Positions 26,865 to 36,678 of a DNA stretch of 64,000 nucleotides are shown here, in pieces. This stretch comes from Flavobacteriales bacterium (GTDB lineage: Bacteria; Bacteroidota; Bacteroidia; Flavobacteriales; TMED113): contig NZUK01000012.1 in assembly GCA_002701365.1 (NCBI GenBank), positions 42,721 through 106,720 of the forward strand, read 5' to 3'. Below the pieces are notes generated by a model. The model did not search any database and had not been told where the DNA came from. It saw only the letters and a list, made by a program, of their open reading frames with translations. Each line of letters begins with the position of its first letter. The first letter of the stretch is position 1. Made by a program: the position numbers and the translations under genes.

Positions 26865-29111
26865 TTGATTAAAAATTTTATAACAATTATAACATTTTGC
26901 CTATTGTTTTCGTGTTACAGCACTAAACACATTAATGCAGATGAATATTTATTAAAGAAAAACTCTGTAATTGTCGATGGTGAAAATATCACAAATGAAA
27001 TATCCAATAAAGATATTCATACAATTATAAAACAAAAACCAAACAAAAAAATTATTGGGCTAATTCCATTTCACTTATGGTTACATAATGTAACTAATCC
27101 AATGAATCAGAATTGGATAAACAATTATCTCAGAAAAATAGGAGAAGCTCCAATTGTGTTAAATAAGAAATTATTTGAAACAAGCATATCACAAATTAAA
27201 TCCTATTTTGACAATTATGGATATTTTACTTCAATTGTAGACGGTACAACGCAATATAAAAAAAACAAAGCTTATGTTTCATACGAGATAAAACCTGGTA
27301 ATTTATATTTAATTAACGAAATCAAATACTCAATAAATAAAAACCAAAATATTGAAAATATAATTTATGCAAGTGCAAATAATTCAGAAATAAAGAAAGG
27401 AAAAATTTTTACTTATAGTGGATTAAATAAAGAGCGAAATAGACTAGAAGAAGTATTACAAAACAATGGATATTATAAATTTTCACAGGACTACATCTAT
27501 ATTAAAGTAGATACTTTCTCGTCTCAAGCTAATATTGAATTTTTTGTAAAAGACGAATCTGATGATCCGACAATTTATCAAAAATTTCAAATAAAAAACA
27601 TCTTCATTCATTTAGATGATGAAAAAAATCTAGAAAAAGATACCACTCTACACAATGGCTATTTTATAGTAACTAAAAAAAATAAAAAACCCAATCTTAA
27701 ACTTAACATCATCACAGATTTAATTAAGATTAACCCCAATAAACTATATGCAAGAAAAGATGGTGAAACTACTTATGAGAATTTGTCAGATCTAACATTT
27801 TTTAAAAAAATTAAAATTGAATTTATTGAATTGAATAAGCAAAATAATATTGACTGCAACATTTACTTAACAACACCCACAAAGATGTACTATTCAATAG
27901 AAGCTGAAGCAAAAAGATTAGCTGACGAAGGTAGTTTTGGACTGTCTGGAAATTTACAATTTGGTAACAACAACCTTTTTAAAGGAGCAGAAAATCTAAA
28001 TGGTAAAATTAGAGTTTCATTAGGAAACCGACAAACTAACGTTGACAACTCAAATACAATCTTTAACACCAAAGAAATATCCTACGAAATTGGTTTACGT
28101 AAACCTAAACTAATCCTACCTAAAAAATTAAACAGGTGGTTGACAAATAGTTTTCAAATGAGCACAAATCTGACAACTTCAATAACACAACGTAAACGCC
28201 CAGATTTTTCAAGTCAAACAATAACACAAAAGCTAGGTTACAATTGGAAAAACTCTAAATATAAACATCACCAGTTAAATATTATTGAATTGAGTTATTC
28301 AAAAATTGAGCAAAGTGACTTTATTTCAGATTTAATTGCAGACAACATATACTTACAGGAACAATTTGAAGACAAATTCATTCCCTCAAGCAACTATGTT
28401 TTTACATTTAATAATCAAAGGATTTACAAGATTCATAACTACACTTTTTTCAGATCTAAAATTGAAACAAGTGGTAATCTATTTCAATTATTAGGACAGG
28501 CCGGAAACCTAAATACAAATCAAAACAATGATTATATTATTTTACAAAATCCTTTTTCTCAATATGCCAGAATAGATCTAGACTTAAGAAGGTATTTAAT
28601 GTTTACTAAAGACAACATGTTAGTATTGAGAACATTTTTTGGAACTGGATATGCTTATGGCAACTCTGAAAAACTACCAATTCAAAAACAGTTTTTTTCT
28701 GGAGGGGTAAATAGCATTAGAGCTTGGGAAGCCTTTGATATTGGACCAGGATCAACATCTTTAGAAGCAGATAACAATTATGCAACAGGAGACCTAAAAA
28801 TGGAATTCAATATTGAATATCGATTTACATTTATAAATTCATTAAAATCTGCAGTATTTTTAGATGCTGGTAATATCTGGACCATAAAAGCTGATGAAAG
28901 AGTTGGTAGCACCTTTAAATTTAATTCATTTATTGAAGAATTAGCAGTGGGTGTAGGATTAGGTTTTAGATATGATTTTGATTTTTTTGTAATTCGAATT
29001 GATTTAGCTCGTCCACTAAGAGACCCTAGCAAACCCAAAGGTGAAAGATGGGTAGAAAATACTTTAAATGGAAAATTTCGATATAATTTAGCAATCGGTT
29101 ATCCATTTTAA
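26865..29111 (+). CDS. TamL-type outer-membrane assembly lipoprotein (Omp85/BamA-TamA family)
   Basis: Bacteroidota TamL: lipobox-like LLFSCYST (Cys about 17), POTRA-like domains (about 30-380; e.g. SYFDNYGYFTSIVDG, LEEVLQNNGYYKF), then a 16-strand Omp85 barrel (about 390-748) with the lid-lock segment FFSGGVNSIRAWEAFDIGPGS and the last strand FRYNLAIGYPF. 748 aa. It begins with TTG (26865); the lipoprotein signal directly after supports this start. The trmH-type gene next to it, divergent, is a common neighbour in flavobacteria. Confidence 0.9.
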   Translation: MIKNFITIITFCLLFSCYSTKHINADEYLLKKNSVIVDGENITNEISNKDIHTIIKQKPNKKIIGLIPFHLWLHNVTNPMNQNWINNYLRKIGEAPIVLNKKLFETSISQIKSYFDNYGYFTSIVDGTTQYKKNKAYVSYEIKPGNLYLINEIKYSINKNQNIENIIYASANNSEIKKGKIFTYSGLNKERNRLEEVLQNNGYYKFSQDYIYIKVDTFSSQANIEFFVKDESDDPTIYQKFQIKNIFIHLDDEKNLEKDTTLHNGYFIVTKKNKKPNLKLNIITDLIKINPNKLYARKDGETTYENLSDLTFFKKIKIEFIELNKQNNIDCNIYLTTPTKMYYSIEAEAKRLADEGSFGLSGNLQFGNNNLFKGAENLNGKIRVSLGNRQTNVDNSNTIFNTKEISYEIGLRKPKLILPKKLNRWLTNSFQMSTNLTTSITQRKRPDFSSQTITQKLGYNWKNSKYKHHQLNIIELSYSKIEQSDFISDLIADNIYLQEQFEDKFIPSSNYVFTFNNQRIYKIHNYTFFRSKIETSGNLFQLLGQAGNLNTNQNNDYIILQNPFSQYARIDLDLRRYLMFTKDNMLVLRTFFGTGYAYGNSEKLPIQKQFFSGGVNSIRAWEAFDIGPGSTSLEADNNYATGDLKMEFNIEYRFTFINSLKSAVFLDAGNIWTIKADERVGSTFKFNSFIEELAVGVGLGFRYDFDFFVIRIDLARPLRDPSKPKGERWVENTLNGKFRYNLAIGYPF

Positions 29112-29113
29112 TT

Positions 29114-29121
29114 TAAATTTG
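29114..29121 (+). promoter_or_regulatory. -7 promoter box immediately before the aldolase start codon
   Basis: TAAATTTG (perfect TAnnTTTG) begins 3 nt after the TamL stop codon and ends 7 nt before the aldolase ATG at 29129. With a start 5 nt after the box, the leader would be about 3 nt. Confidence 0.5.
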
Positions 29122-29128
29122 AAAAATT

Positions 29129-30130
29129 ATGGAAAACTTGAAATTAATAGCACAAAAAATGGTCAGCGAAGGAAAAGGTATTCTGGCAGCTGATGAGAGC
29201 ACACCTACATGCACAAAAAGATTTAATGCTTTAGAATTAGAAAGTACTAGTTCAAGTAGACAAAGTTATAGAAGTATGTTATTTACCTCACCTGAATTAG
29301 AAAAATATATCAGTGGAGTTATTTTATTTGATGAAACTTTTCATCAGAATATTACAAGTTCAGAAAAATTAATTCCTTTATTTCTGAAAGAGCGTGGTAT
29401 TTTAACTGGGATTAAAGTAGATACAGGAGCCAAAAATCTAGCAAATTATACAACTGAAAAAATTACGGAGGGACTTGATCAATTAAGAGAACGCTTACAA
29501 GAATACTATAAAAAAGGGGCAGATTTTGCTAAATGGCGAGCAGTAATTACTATTGACAACCAACACCATCTTCCGTCTAAAGCATGTATTATTGCAAATG
29601 CTCATGCACTTGCTAGATATGCAGCATTATGTCAAGAAAATAATATTGTGCCAATTGTAGAACCCGAAGTTTTAATGGAAGGTAATCATAATATCCACAC
29701 CTGTTATGATGTAACAAGTTTTACTTTACAAACTGTTTTTGAACAACTAGATTTAATGAACGTCAATTTGGAAGCTATGGTACTAAAGCCTAACATGATT
29801 CTTCCTGGCCTAAATTGTGATACACAAGAAAACAATAGCAAAATTGCTGAAATGACCTTCGAAGTATTAAACAAACATGTACCTAAAAAAGTGCCTGGAG
29901 TTGCATTTTTATCAGGTGGGCAAAGCAGTGATTTAGCCGCAGAAAGGTTAAATAAATTAAATAAATTATATCACCAGAAACGTCCATGGCAGCTAACATT
30001 TTCATATGGAAGAGCTCTACAGCAAGACGCATTATTAAATTGGGCTAAAAAAACTGGAGATGATGCTCAAAAAGCGCTAATAAATAGAGCTAAAATGAAT
30101 CATTTGGCATCAATAGGTAAATTGGATTAA
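29129..30130 (+). CDS. Fructose-bisphosphate aldolase, class I
   Basis: Schiff-base aldolase of glycolysis and gluconeogenesis. The eukaryote-like class I signatures are present: KGILAADESTPTCTKRF, WRAVITI, PIVEPEVLM, the Schiff-base lysine in MVLKPNMILPG, and GVAFLSGGQSS. 333 aa, a little shorter than eukaryotic enzymes (about 360). The usual metal-dependent class II aldolase motif is absent. A -7 box sits directly before the start, so it may be transcribed independently of TamL. Confidence 0.95.
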   Translation: MENLKLIAQKMVSEGKGILAADESTPTCTKRFNALELESTSSSRQSYRSMLFTSPELEKYISGVILFDETFHQNITSSEKLIPLFLKERGILTGIKVDTGAKNLANYTTEKITEGLDQLRERLQEYYKKGADFAKWRAVITIDNQHHLPSKACIIANAHALARYAALCQENNIVPIVEPEVLMEGNHNIHTCYDVTSFTLQTVFEQLDLMNVNLEAMVLKPNMILPGLNCDTQENNSKIAEMTFEVLNKHVPKKVPGVAFLSGGQSSDLAAERLNKLNKLYHQKRPWQLTFSYGRALQQDALLNWAKKTGDDAQKALINRAKMNHLASIGKLD

Positions 30131-30132
30131 GA

Positions 30133-30978
30133 ATGGGATGGTTTAAACGAAAAAATCAAGGAATCTTTACTGAAAGTAAAGATAAAAAAGATGTTCCAGA
30201 AGGATTATGGCATAAATGTTCTCAATGCAAACAGCTCTCTACCCAGGAAGACCATAAAAAACATTATTGGGTGTGTTCATTTTGTGATCATCACTCACGT
30301 ATCAATAGTGTGCAATATTTTTCTATTTTGTTTGACAACAATGAGTATGTAGAAATTAATAGAAAATTAAAATCCTTAGACCCGTTGTCTTTCCAAGACA
30401 CTAAGAAATACATAGACCGATTAAGTGAAGCTGAAAGAAATACTATATTCAAAGAAGCCATCAATACTGCTTATGGAAAAATAAATAATCAAATGATTGG
30501 GGTAGCAGCAATGAATTTTGAATTTATAGGAGGATCGATTAGTTCTGCTGTAGGAGAAAAAATATGTAGAATTATCAAGTTATGTATTAAGAAAAAAATG
30601 CCATTGATAATAATATCAAAATCCGGCGGTGCCAGAATGATGGAAGCAGCATTCTCTCTAATGCAACTAGCAAAAACTTCTAGTTATCTAAGCCTATTAA
30701 GCAAAGAAAAAATACCATACATCTCCTTTTTAACTGATCCCACTTTTGGTGGTGCTACCGCTTCATTCTCAATGCTAGGTGACATTAATATTGCCGAACC
30801 AAATGCACTAATTGGTTTTGCTGGCCCAAGAGTGGTAAAGGAAACTATAGGAAAAGACTTGCCAGAAGGCTTTCAAAGGTCTGAGTTTTTACTTGAAAAA
30901 GGCTTTTTAGACTTTATAGTCCACAGAAAAAATCTCAAGGCTAAAGTTTCCAATTTTGTAAATATGGTATATTATTAG
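30133..30978 (+). CDS. accD: Acetyl-CoA carboxylase carboxyltransferase subunit beta
   Basis: Beta half of the carboxyltransferase making malonyl-CoA. The N-terminal zinc ribbon has CSQC and CSFC pairs (about residues 29-51), followed by the crotonase-like fold with SKSGGARMMEAAFSLMQ, DPTFGGATASFSMLGD and IGFAGPRVV, all typical of AccD. 281 aa. It follows the aldolase by 2 nt. A biotin ligase gene (birA) is in this window at 54.8 kb. Confidence 0.96.
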   Translation: MGWFKRKNQGIFTESKDKKDVPEGLWHKCSQCKQLSTQEDHKKHYWVCSFCDHHSRINSVQYFSILFDNNEYVEINRKLKSLDPLSFQDTKKYIDRLSEAERNTIFKEAINTAYGKINNQMIGVAAMNFEFIGGSISSAVGEKICRIIKLCIKKKMPLIIISKSGGARMMEAAFSLMQLAKTSSYLSLLSKEKIPYISFLTDPTFGGATASFSMLGDINIAEPNALIGFAGPRVVKETIGKDLPEGFQRSEFLLEKGFLDFIVHRKNLKAKVSNFVNMVYY

Positions 30979-31010
30979 ATAATTATTTTACCTATTCATA
31001 AAATAAACGC

Positions 31011-31018
31011 TATATTTG
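31011..31018 (+). promoter_or_regulatory. -7 promoter box upstream of rpsO
   Basis: TATATTTG (perfect TAnnTTTG), 36 nt before the rpsO ATG at 31055; likely promoter of the rpsO-pnp-rpoD-rpe run. Confidence 0.6.
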
Positions 31019-31054
31019 CACCTCGATTTATATTAAAGAAATAAAAGATTATAT

Positions 31055-31324
31055 ATGTACTTAGACTCTAATAAAAAAAAGACCATATTTAAAAAATATG
31101 GTCAATCTGAAACAAACACTGGTTACTCAGAAAGTCAAATTGCTGTATTCACAGAAAGAATAAATCATTTAACAACTTACCTAAAAGACAATAAAAAAGA
31201 TAATAACACAAAAAGATCTTTAGTATTATTAGTTGGTAAAAGAAGAAGACTATTAGAATACTTGAAGAAAAAAGATATAGAAAGATATAGAACAATTATC
31301 AAGTCTTTAAAACTAAGAAAGTAA
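31055..31324 (+). CDS. rpsO: 30S ribosomal protein S15
   Basis: Small-subunit protein binding 16S rRNA helix 22. 89 aa with GYSESQIAVFTERINHLTTYLK and a basic GKRRRLLEYLKKKD tail, matching S15 throughout. Directly upstream of pnp, the classical gene order, with a promoter box and a short leader where S15 autoregulation acts in other bacteria. Confidence 0.97.
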   Translation: MYLDSNKKKTIFKKYGQSETNTGYSESQIAVFTERINHLTTYLKDNKKDNNTKRSLVLLVGKRRRLLEYLKKKDIERYRTIIKSLKLRK

Positions 31325-31362
31325 CATACAACAACACGACTAAATTTAACACTTAAGAAATA

Positions 31363-33477
31363 ATGAAACCGGAATTAAAGACCGTGAAAATTTGTCTAGA
31401 AAACGACAGAGAGATCACAATAGAAACAGGACTACTAGCAAAACAAGCACATGGGTCATGTGTAATTAAAATGGGAGACACTATGCTACTTGCAACAGTT
31501 GTTTCTGACAAAAAACAAAAAGAAGGCATTGATTTTCTTCCATTAAGCGTAGACTATAGAGAAAAATTTGCAGCTGACGGAAGATTTCCTGGGGGGTTTC
31601 TTAAGAGAGAAGGCAGGCCTTCTGACCAAGAAATACTAGGCATGAGACTCGTTGACAGAGTTTTACGCCCCTTATTTCCTAAAAATTATCACTGTGAAAC
31701 ACAAGTCATGATTCAACTCATGTCTCATGACAGATCTGTTGACCCTCACTCTCTAATAGGTCTAGCCGCATCAACAGCACTAACGATGTCAGACATTCCT
31801 TTTGAAGGGCCAATATCAGAAGTTAGAGTTGGACGTATTGATGAACAATTTATTATTAACCCTAACTCTGAGCAATTAATAGAATCAGATATTGATCTAA
31901 TGATAGGAGCATCAATCGATTCAGTAATTATGGTTGAAGGAGAAATGAAAGAGATTTCTGAAGAAGAAATGATAGAAGCAATTAAATTTGGGCATGACGC
32001 TATCAAAACTCAGTGTGAAGCACAATTAGAACTTGTAAAAAAACTTGACAAAATAGAAAAACGAGAAGTTGAGATCTCAGAAGAAATAGAGATTAATAAA
32101 AAAGTACATGCATTTTGCTACGAAGAAATCTATAAAATTGCAAGCCAAAAAACTACAAAGAAAGAAAGAAGTTCTCTAATTGATCTATTAAAAGAAAAAC
32201 TAATGTCTGATTTTTCTGAAGAAGACATAGAGGAAAATAAAATTAAAATAGAAAAGGAATTTTACAAAGTCCAAAAAGAAGCTATTAGAAACTTTATCTT
32301 GAATACACAAACTAGACTAGATGGTCGAGAAACTGACCAAGTTAGACCTATTTGGTGTGAAGTAGATTACTTGCCAAAAACACACGGATCTGCAGTATTT
32401 ACAAGAGGTGAAACTCAATCACTCACTACTGTAACACTAGGAACTTCTCTTGATGAAAACAGATTGGATACAGTAACTCAACAGGGTGCAGAAAAATTTT
32501 ACCTACATTATAACTTTCCTCCATTCTCAACTGGTGAAGCACGCATGAAATTCAATGTCAGCCGAAGAGAAATTGGGCACGGAAATTTAGCACAAAGAGC
32601 TTTAAAAGACATGATTAATGAATCCAATCCCTACACTATTAGAGTAGTGTCTGAAATACTTGAATCCAACGGATCATCATCCATGGCTACTGTCTGCGCG
32701 GGGACATTAGCTCTCATGGATGCTGGAGTAGATCTCATAAGACCTGTTTCAGGAATTGCAATGGGATTAATAACCAATGAAGACAACTCAAAGTATGCTA
32801 TATTATCAGACATATTAGGAGACGAAGATTTTTTGGGTGACATGGATTTTAAAGTAACTGGGACAACTGAGGGCATTACCGCTTGTCAAATGGACATGAA
32901 AGTTAAAGGATTACCATACAATATTTTAGAAGCAGCACTCAATCAATCAAAAGAAGGACGATTACATATTTTGAGTGAAATGTTAAAGACTATGTCAAGC
33001 AGTAGAGAAACTCCAAAGCCACATTCCCCTAAAATGATTACTATGACAATTCCTAAAGACATGATTGGTGGGATTATTGGACCGGGTGGAAAAGTGATAC
33101 AAAAAATGCAAGCAGACACAGAGACAACTATTACTATCAATGAAGAAGACAATGTTGGTATAGTAGAAATACTTGGAACAAATGCTGAAGGCATAGACCA
33201 GGCTCAAGAAATGATTAAAGATATTTGCTTCATACCAGAAGTAGGAGAAATATATGACGGTATTGTTAAGTCTATTCAACCTTATGGCGCATTTGTAGAA
33301 ATTAAAAAAGGCACAGATGGATTATTGCATATTTCTGAAATTGAATGGAAAAGATTAGAAAAAGTAGAAGACGCTTTAAAAGAAGGGGATAAAGTACAAG
33401 TTAAACTTGTGAGCATTGACCCTAAAAATGGAAAAATGAAACTATCTAGAAAAATATTACTTCCTAAACCTGAATAA
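31363..33477 (+). CDS. pnp: Polyribonucleotide nucleotidyltransferase (PNPase)
   Basis: Phosphorolytic 3'-5' exoribonuclease. Two RNase PH domains (about 10-230 and 310-550) flank a helical linker; catalytic region [13 protein letters not shown] is in the second. A KH domain ([16 protein letters not shown], near 575) and an S1 domain ([21 protein letters not shown], from about 632) follow. 704 aa, normal length. It is 38 nt downstream of rpsO. Confidence 0.97.
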   Translation: MKPELKTVKICLENDREITIETGLLAKQAHGSCVIKMGDTMLLATVVSDKKQKEGIDFLPLSVDYREKFAADGRFPGGFLKREGRPSDQEILGMRLVDRVLRPLFPKNYHCETQVMIQLMSHDRSVDPHSLIGLAASTALTMSDIPFEGPISEVRVGRIDEQFIINPNSEQLIESDIDLMIGASIDSVIMVEGEMKEISEEEMIEAIKFGHDAIKTQCEAQLELVKKLDKIEKREVEISEEIEINKKVHAFCYEEIYKIASQKTTKKERSSLIDLLKEKLMSDFSEEDIEENKIKIEKEFYKVQKEAIRNFILNTQTRLDGRETDQVRPIWCEVDYLPKTHGSAVFTRGETQSLTTVTLGTSLDENRLDTVTQQGAEKFYLHYNFPPFSTGEARMKFNVSRREIGHGNLAQRALKDMINESNPYTIRVVSEILESNGSSSMATVCAGTLALMDAGVDLIRPVSGIAMGLITNEDNSKYAILSDILGDEDFLGDMDFKVTGTTEGITACQMDMKVKGLPYNILEAALNQSKEGRLHILSEMLKTMSSSRETPKPHSPKMITMTIPKDMIGGIIGPGGKVIQKMQADTETTITINEEDNVGIVEILGTNAEGIDQAQEMIKDICFIPEVGEIYDGIVKSIQPYGAFVEIKKGTDGLLHISEIEWKRLEKVEDALKEGDKVQVKLVSIDPKNGKMKLSRKILLPKPE

Positions 33478-33505
33478 TAAATTACAGTAATTTATACATA
33501 AATAT

Positions 33506-34369
33506 ATGAGACAATTAAAAATCACAAAACAAGTCACTAACAGAGAAACTGCATCTTTAGATAAATACTTGCAGGAGATTGGAAAAGTTGACTTAATTTC
33601 AGCGGATGAAGAAGTCCAGCTAGCTCAAAGAATTAAAGATGGTGATGAAATTGCATTAGAAAAATTAACAAAAGCTAATCTTCGTTTTGTTGTCTCTGTT
33701 GCTAAACAGTATCAAAATCAAGGATTATCTCTTCCAGATCTTATTAATGAAGGAAATTTAGGTCTAATAAAAGCAGCCAAAAGGTTTGATGAAACACGTG
33801 GTTTTAAATTTATTTCATATGCTGTATGGTGGATAAGACAGTCTATTTTACAAGCTCTTGCAGAACAATCCAGAATTGTTAGATTACCATTGAATAAGAT
33901 TGGATCGATCAACAAAATTAATAAAACATACGCTTCTCTAGAACAGAGATATGAAAGGGAACCTTCTGCAGATGAAATAGCTAGTGTATTAGAAATTAGC
34001 GCAAATGATGTAAGAGAGTCTCAAAGAAATTCAGGTAGACATATATCAATGGATGCACCACTAGTAGATGGTGAAGACAGTAATCTTTATGACGTAATAA
34101 TGAGTGGTGAAAGTCCAAATCCAGATGACAGTTTAATTAATGATTCTTTACGAACTGAAATAGAAAGATCATTAACAACTTTAACTGATCGAGAAGCTGA
34201 TGTAATCAGATTATACTTTGGACTGAGCAGCAAACACGCAATGACACTAGAAGAAATTGGTGAAAAATTTGATCTAACAAGAGAGCGGGTCAGACAAATC
34301 AAAGAAAAAGGGATTCGCAGACTTAAACACACATCTAGAAGTAAAATATTAAAAACATATCTTGGTTAA
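33506..34369 (+). CDS. rpoD: Primary RNA polymerase sigma factor (RpoD/SigA, short Bacteroidota form)
   Basis: Sigma-70 of 287 aa lacking region 1.1. Region 1.2 ([15 protein letters not shown]), region 2 ([16 protein letters not shown], then [15 protein letters not shown]), region 3 and region 4 with the helix-turn-helix ([33 protein letters not shown]) are all present. This is the factor that recognises the TAnnTTTG boxes seen throughout the window. It follows pnp by 28 nt. Confidence 0.96.
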   Translation: MRQLKITKQVTNRETASLDKYLQEIGKVDLISADEEVQLAQRIKDGDEIALEKLTKANLRFVVSVAKQYQNQGLSLPDLINEGNLGLIKAAKRFDETRGFKFISYAVWWIRQSILQALAEQSRIVRLPLNKIGSINKINKTYASLEQRYEREPSADEIASVLEISANDVRESQRNSGRHISMDAPLVDGEDSNLYDVIMSGESPNPDDSLINDSLRTEIERSLTTLTDREADVIRLYFGLSSKHAMTLEEIGEKFDLTRERVRQIKEKGIRRLKHTSRSKILKTYLG

Positions 34370-34372
34370 TTT

Positions 34373-35023
34373 ATGAATCACTTAATTGCTCCATCTATGT
34401 TGGCGTCTGATTTTGGCAACTTAAAATCAGAAATTAATATGGTGAATAATAGTGATGCAGACTGGTTTCATTTAGATATTATGGATGGTGTTTTTGTTCC
34501 TAACATATCCTATGGCATGCCTATTGTGAAAACAATAAAAAAGTATGCTCAAAAACCGCTTGACGTACACTTAATGATTAAAAAACCTGAAAGATATATT
34601 GAAGTTTTTGCGCAACACGGAGCAGACATACTAACTGTTCATTTTGAGGCATGTAATCATTTGCATCGAACAATTGACGCCATCAAAATGGCCGGAATGC
34701 AAGCAGGTGTCGCCATTAACCCTCATACAAATCCAATGGTTCTGTCAGATATTTTAATTGATATAGATGTTGTGTGTGTTATGTCAGTCAATCCTGGATT
34801 TGGTGGACAATCTTTCATACAAAACACGTATAAAAAAATAGAATTTTTAAAAAATCTTAAAAAAGATTCTGGAAGCAAATATTTAATTGAAGTTGATGGT
34901 GGTGTAAATTTAGAAAATTATGAAAAACTTATAAATTGTGGAGCAAATATCCTTGTTGCTGGAAGCAGTGTTTTCAACACTAAAGATCCTATTCAAACTA
35001 TCAAAAAACTAAAGGAATTTTAA
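34373..35023 (+). CDS. rpe: Ribulose-phosphate 3-epimerase
   Basis: TIM-barrel epimerase of the pentose phosphate pathway. Motifs: APSMLASDFGNL, FHLDIMDGVFVPN (metal-ligand His and Asp), DVHLMIKKPE, VMSVNPGFGGQSF and IEVDGGV. 216 aa, normal. It starts 3 nt after rpoD and its end overlaps the convergent dehydrogenase by 4 nt. Confidence 0.96.
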   Translation: MNHLIAPSMLASDFGNLKSEINMVNNSDADWFHLDIMDGVFVPNISYGMPIVKTIKKYAQKPLDVHLMIKKPERYIEVFAQHGADILTVHFEACNHLHRTIDAIKMAGMQAGVAINPHTNPMVLSDILIDIDVVCVMSVNPGFGGQSFIQNTYKKIEFLKNLKKDSGSKYLIEVDGGVNLENYEKLINCGANILVAGSSVFNTKDPIQTIKKLKEF

Positions 35024-36213
35024 CTGATATAATCAGACAAATAACTGAATTTATCTGTCAAAGAACCATCAATAGCAATAGTAGCTTTAGAAATCATTGA
35101 ACCATTTAAACGCAATTGATCCAAAACTTTACTTATAAAAACTTGTCCGAAATCTACAGATGCATCTTTAGGCAATGAACAAGGAAGATTATCAACTGCC
35201 ATTACAGCTATAATATTATCCCTAGTATAATCATCCTCAAGTTCATTTACAGGGTTATAGCCATAAATTGGATTATTGATAGTGGAAGGACGAAGCGTAC
35301 AACCAATAGGACCATTAATGTCGCAACTAATATCTCCTACTACTTTGATTTTAAATAACTCATGTCTGAAATCAGACCTACTCAATATCACAGGACTATT
35401 TGGAGCAAAATAATGTCCAGTAATAAGTATATCTGCGCATAAAGCATATTTTAAAATTGATGACTGATACTGATGTGGTGAAGTATAAAAATCTTTTTTA
35501 GAACTAGAATACCCATCAATTCTATCATTATAATCCATAGGTGTAAGTTGAACATAAGTAGGATAATTAAATTCTTTATTTAAAAAATCTTTCTTTGATA
35601 TATTTTTAACCCCTAAAAGTTCTAGAACCTCAACTGCACCACTCGAAACTCTTCCAGTACCAGTTAAAATTATTTTCAAATTATCAGGTAAAACAACTTT
35701 AGAAAGTTCTCTTTCTAAATAAGTTTTATCTTTTAGAAGATTAGCAAACTCCAAATGATATTTTTTTGTTTTTTTACCATAAGCTAAAAAAGTATTATAA
35801 CAACCGACAATTCCTGCATATCTCCCAAAACCAATAACACGTTTCCCATTTACGTCTAACAAGGTTTCATAATCAATTAACTGAATACGATTTTTAATAA
35901 TATTTTGAAGTAATTTTTTATTATAAGGTTGTTTTTTTATTGTGTGTGAAAAGAAAAGAAATATTTTTTCTTTTATTAACATGTCAATTGGAACTTCTTT
36001 AATTCCCATTAAAACATCACAATTAGATAAATCTTCCTCTAAAGTAACACCACACTCTAAGTACTCTAGATCAGAAAAACATCGATTATCACTTGGCTGA
36101 ATAAATATAGAAATACCTGGATAAGATTCTAAAATATGAGAGCATTGTTTTGGAGAAAAAGGCACCCTTTTATCTGGAGGGTTTTTACCCTCTTTTAATA
36201 TTCCTATTTTCAT
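35020..36213 (-). CDS. Alanine dehydrogenase / saccharopine dehydrogenase-like NAD(P) enzyme
   Basis: Begins with GILKEGKNPPDKRVPFSP, the N-terminal domain of the alanine dehydrogenase/PNT family, followed by a Rossmann domain with a variant nucleotide loop ILTGTGRVSSGAVEVL (about residue 185). The C-terminal half (AVDNLPCSLPKDASVDFG) resembles lysine-forming saccharopine dehydrogenases. In flavobacteria such proteins are annotated only as NAD(P)-dependent oxidoreductases; the substrate is not determinable here. 397 aa, single gene facing away from the tmRNA. Confidence 0.8.
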   Translation of the reverse strand: MKIGILKEGKNPPDKRVPFSPKQCSHILESYPGISIFIQPSDNRCFSDLEYLECGVTLEEDLSNCDVLMGIKEVPIDMLIKEKIFLFFSHTIKKQPYNKKLLQNIIKNRIQLIDYETLLDVNGKRVIGFGRYAGIVGCYNTFLAYGKKTKKYHLEFANLLKDKTYLERELSKVVLPDNLKIILTGTGRVSSGAVEVLELLGVKNISKKDFLNKEFNYPTYVQLTPMDYNDRIDGYSSSKKDFYTSPHQYQSSILKYALCADILITGHYFAPNSPVILSRSDFRHELFKIKVVGDISCDINGPIGCTLRPSTINNPIYGYNPVNELEDDYTRDNIIAVMAVDNLPCSLPKDASVDFGQVFISKVLDQLRLNGSMISKATIAIDGSLTDKFSYLSDYIS

Positions 36214-36300
36214 ATTATTAATTTATTGATTGTAAAAGTATAAAATTATCAAGTATTGTATGTAAATTTACGAGGAATATAGTAGTTCTTTGAATTTAAT

Positions 36301-36661
36301 GGGGATGACCGGATTTGACAGCAAGGTAAATGTATTAGTAAGCATGTCGAGTATTGCTATACTAACTCGGTAAAAAAGTATGCAAATTTTAAACGGCGAA
36401 AATAATTACGCTTTAGCTGCTTAATAATTTATTAAATAGCTTTTGTCCCGGATTCAGGTTTGTTCAACACCTGTAACTTGGGGCATCATTAAGTTGAACT
36501 AGCTTTAATCTTTCCTGGATTTTAACGCAAATTATAACAGGATAAGGTAAGTTTTGGTTGTGTTATAGCTGAACTTATTCGAAAAAAAAATAACACTAAA
36601 CATGTAGAAAGTTATTATGTTTCTTGTTTGGACCAGGGTTCGATTCCCTGCATCTCCACCA
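36301..36661 (+). ncRNA. ssrA: Transfer-messenger RNA (tmRNA)
   Basis: Rescues stalled ribosomes. The 5' end GGGGATGACCGGATTTGACAGC and the 3' end TTCGATTCCCTGCATCTCCACCA form the tRNA-like domain: acceptor GGGGATG pairs with CATCTCC, and CCA is encoded. The tag reading frame runs 36395-36424 and encodes GENNYALAA then TAA, the tag type of Bacteroidota. About 361 nt. The next gene begins 17 nt downstream without a visible terminator. Confidence 0.97.
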
Positions 36662-36678
36662 TTTTAATAAAATTAAAT

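Noticed and set aside
36628..36678. Earlier start of the M43 protease inside the tmRNA
   Set aside because: The extra 17 codons are the tRNA-like 3' end of tmRNA; the signal peptide begins at 36679.
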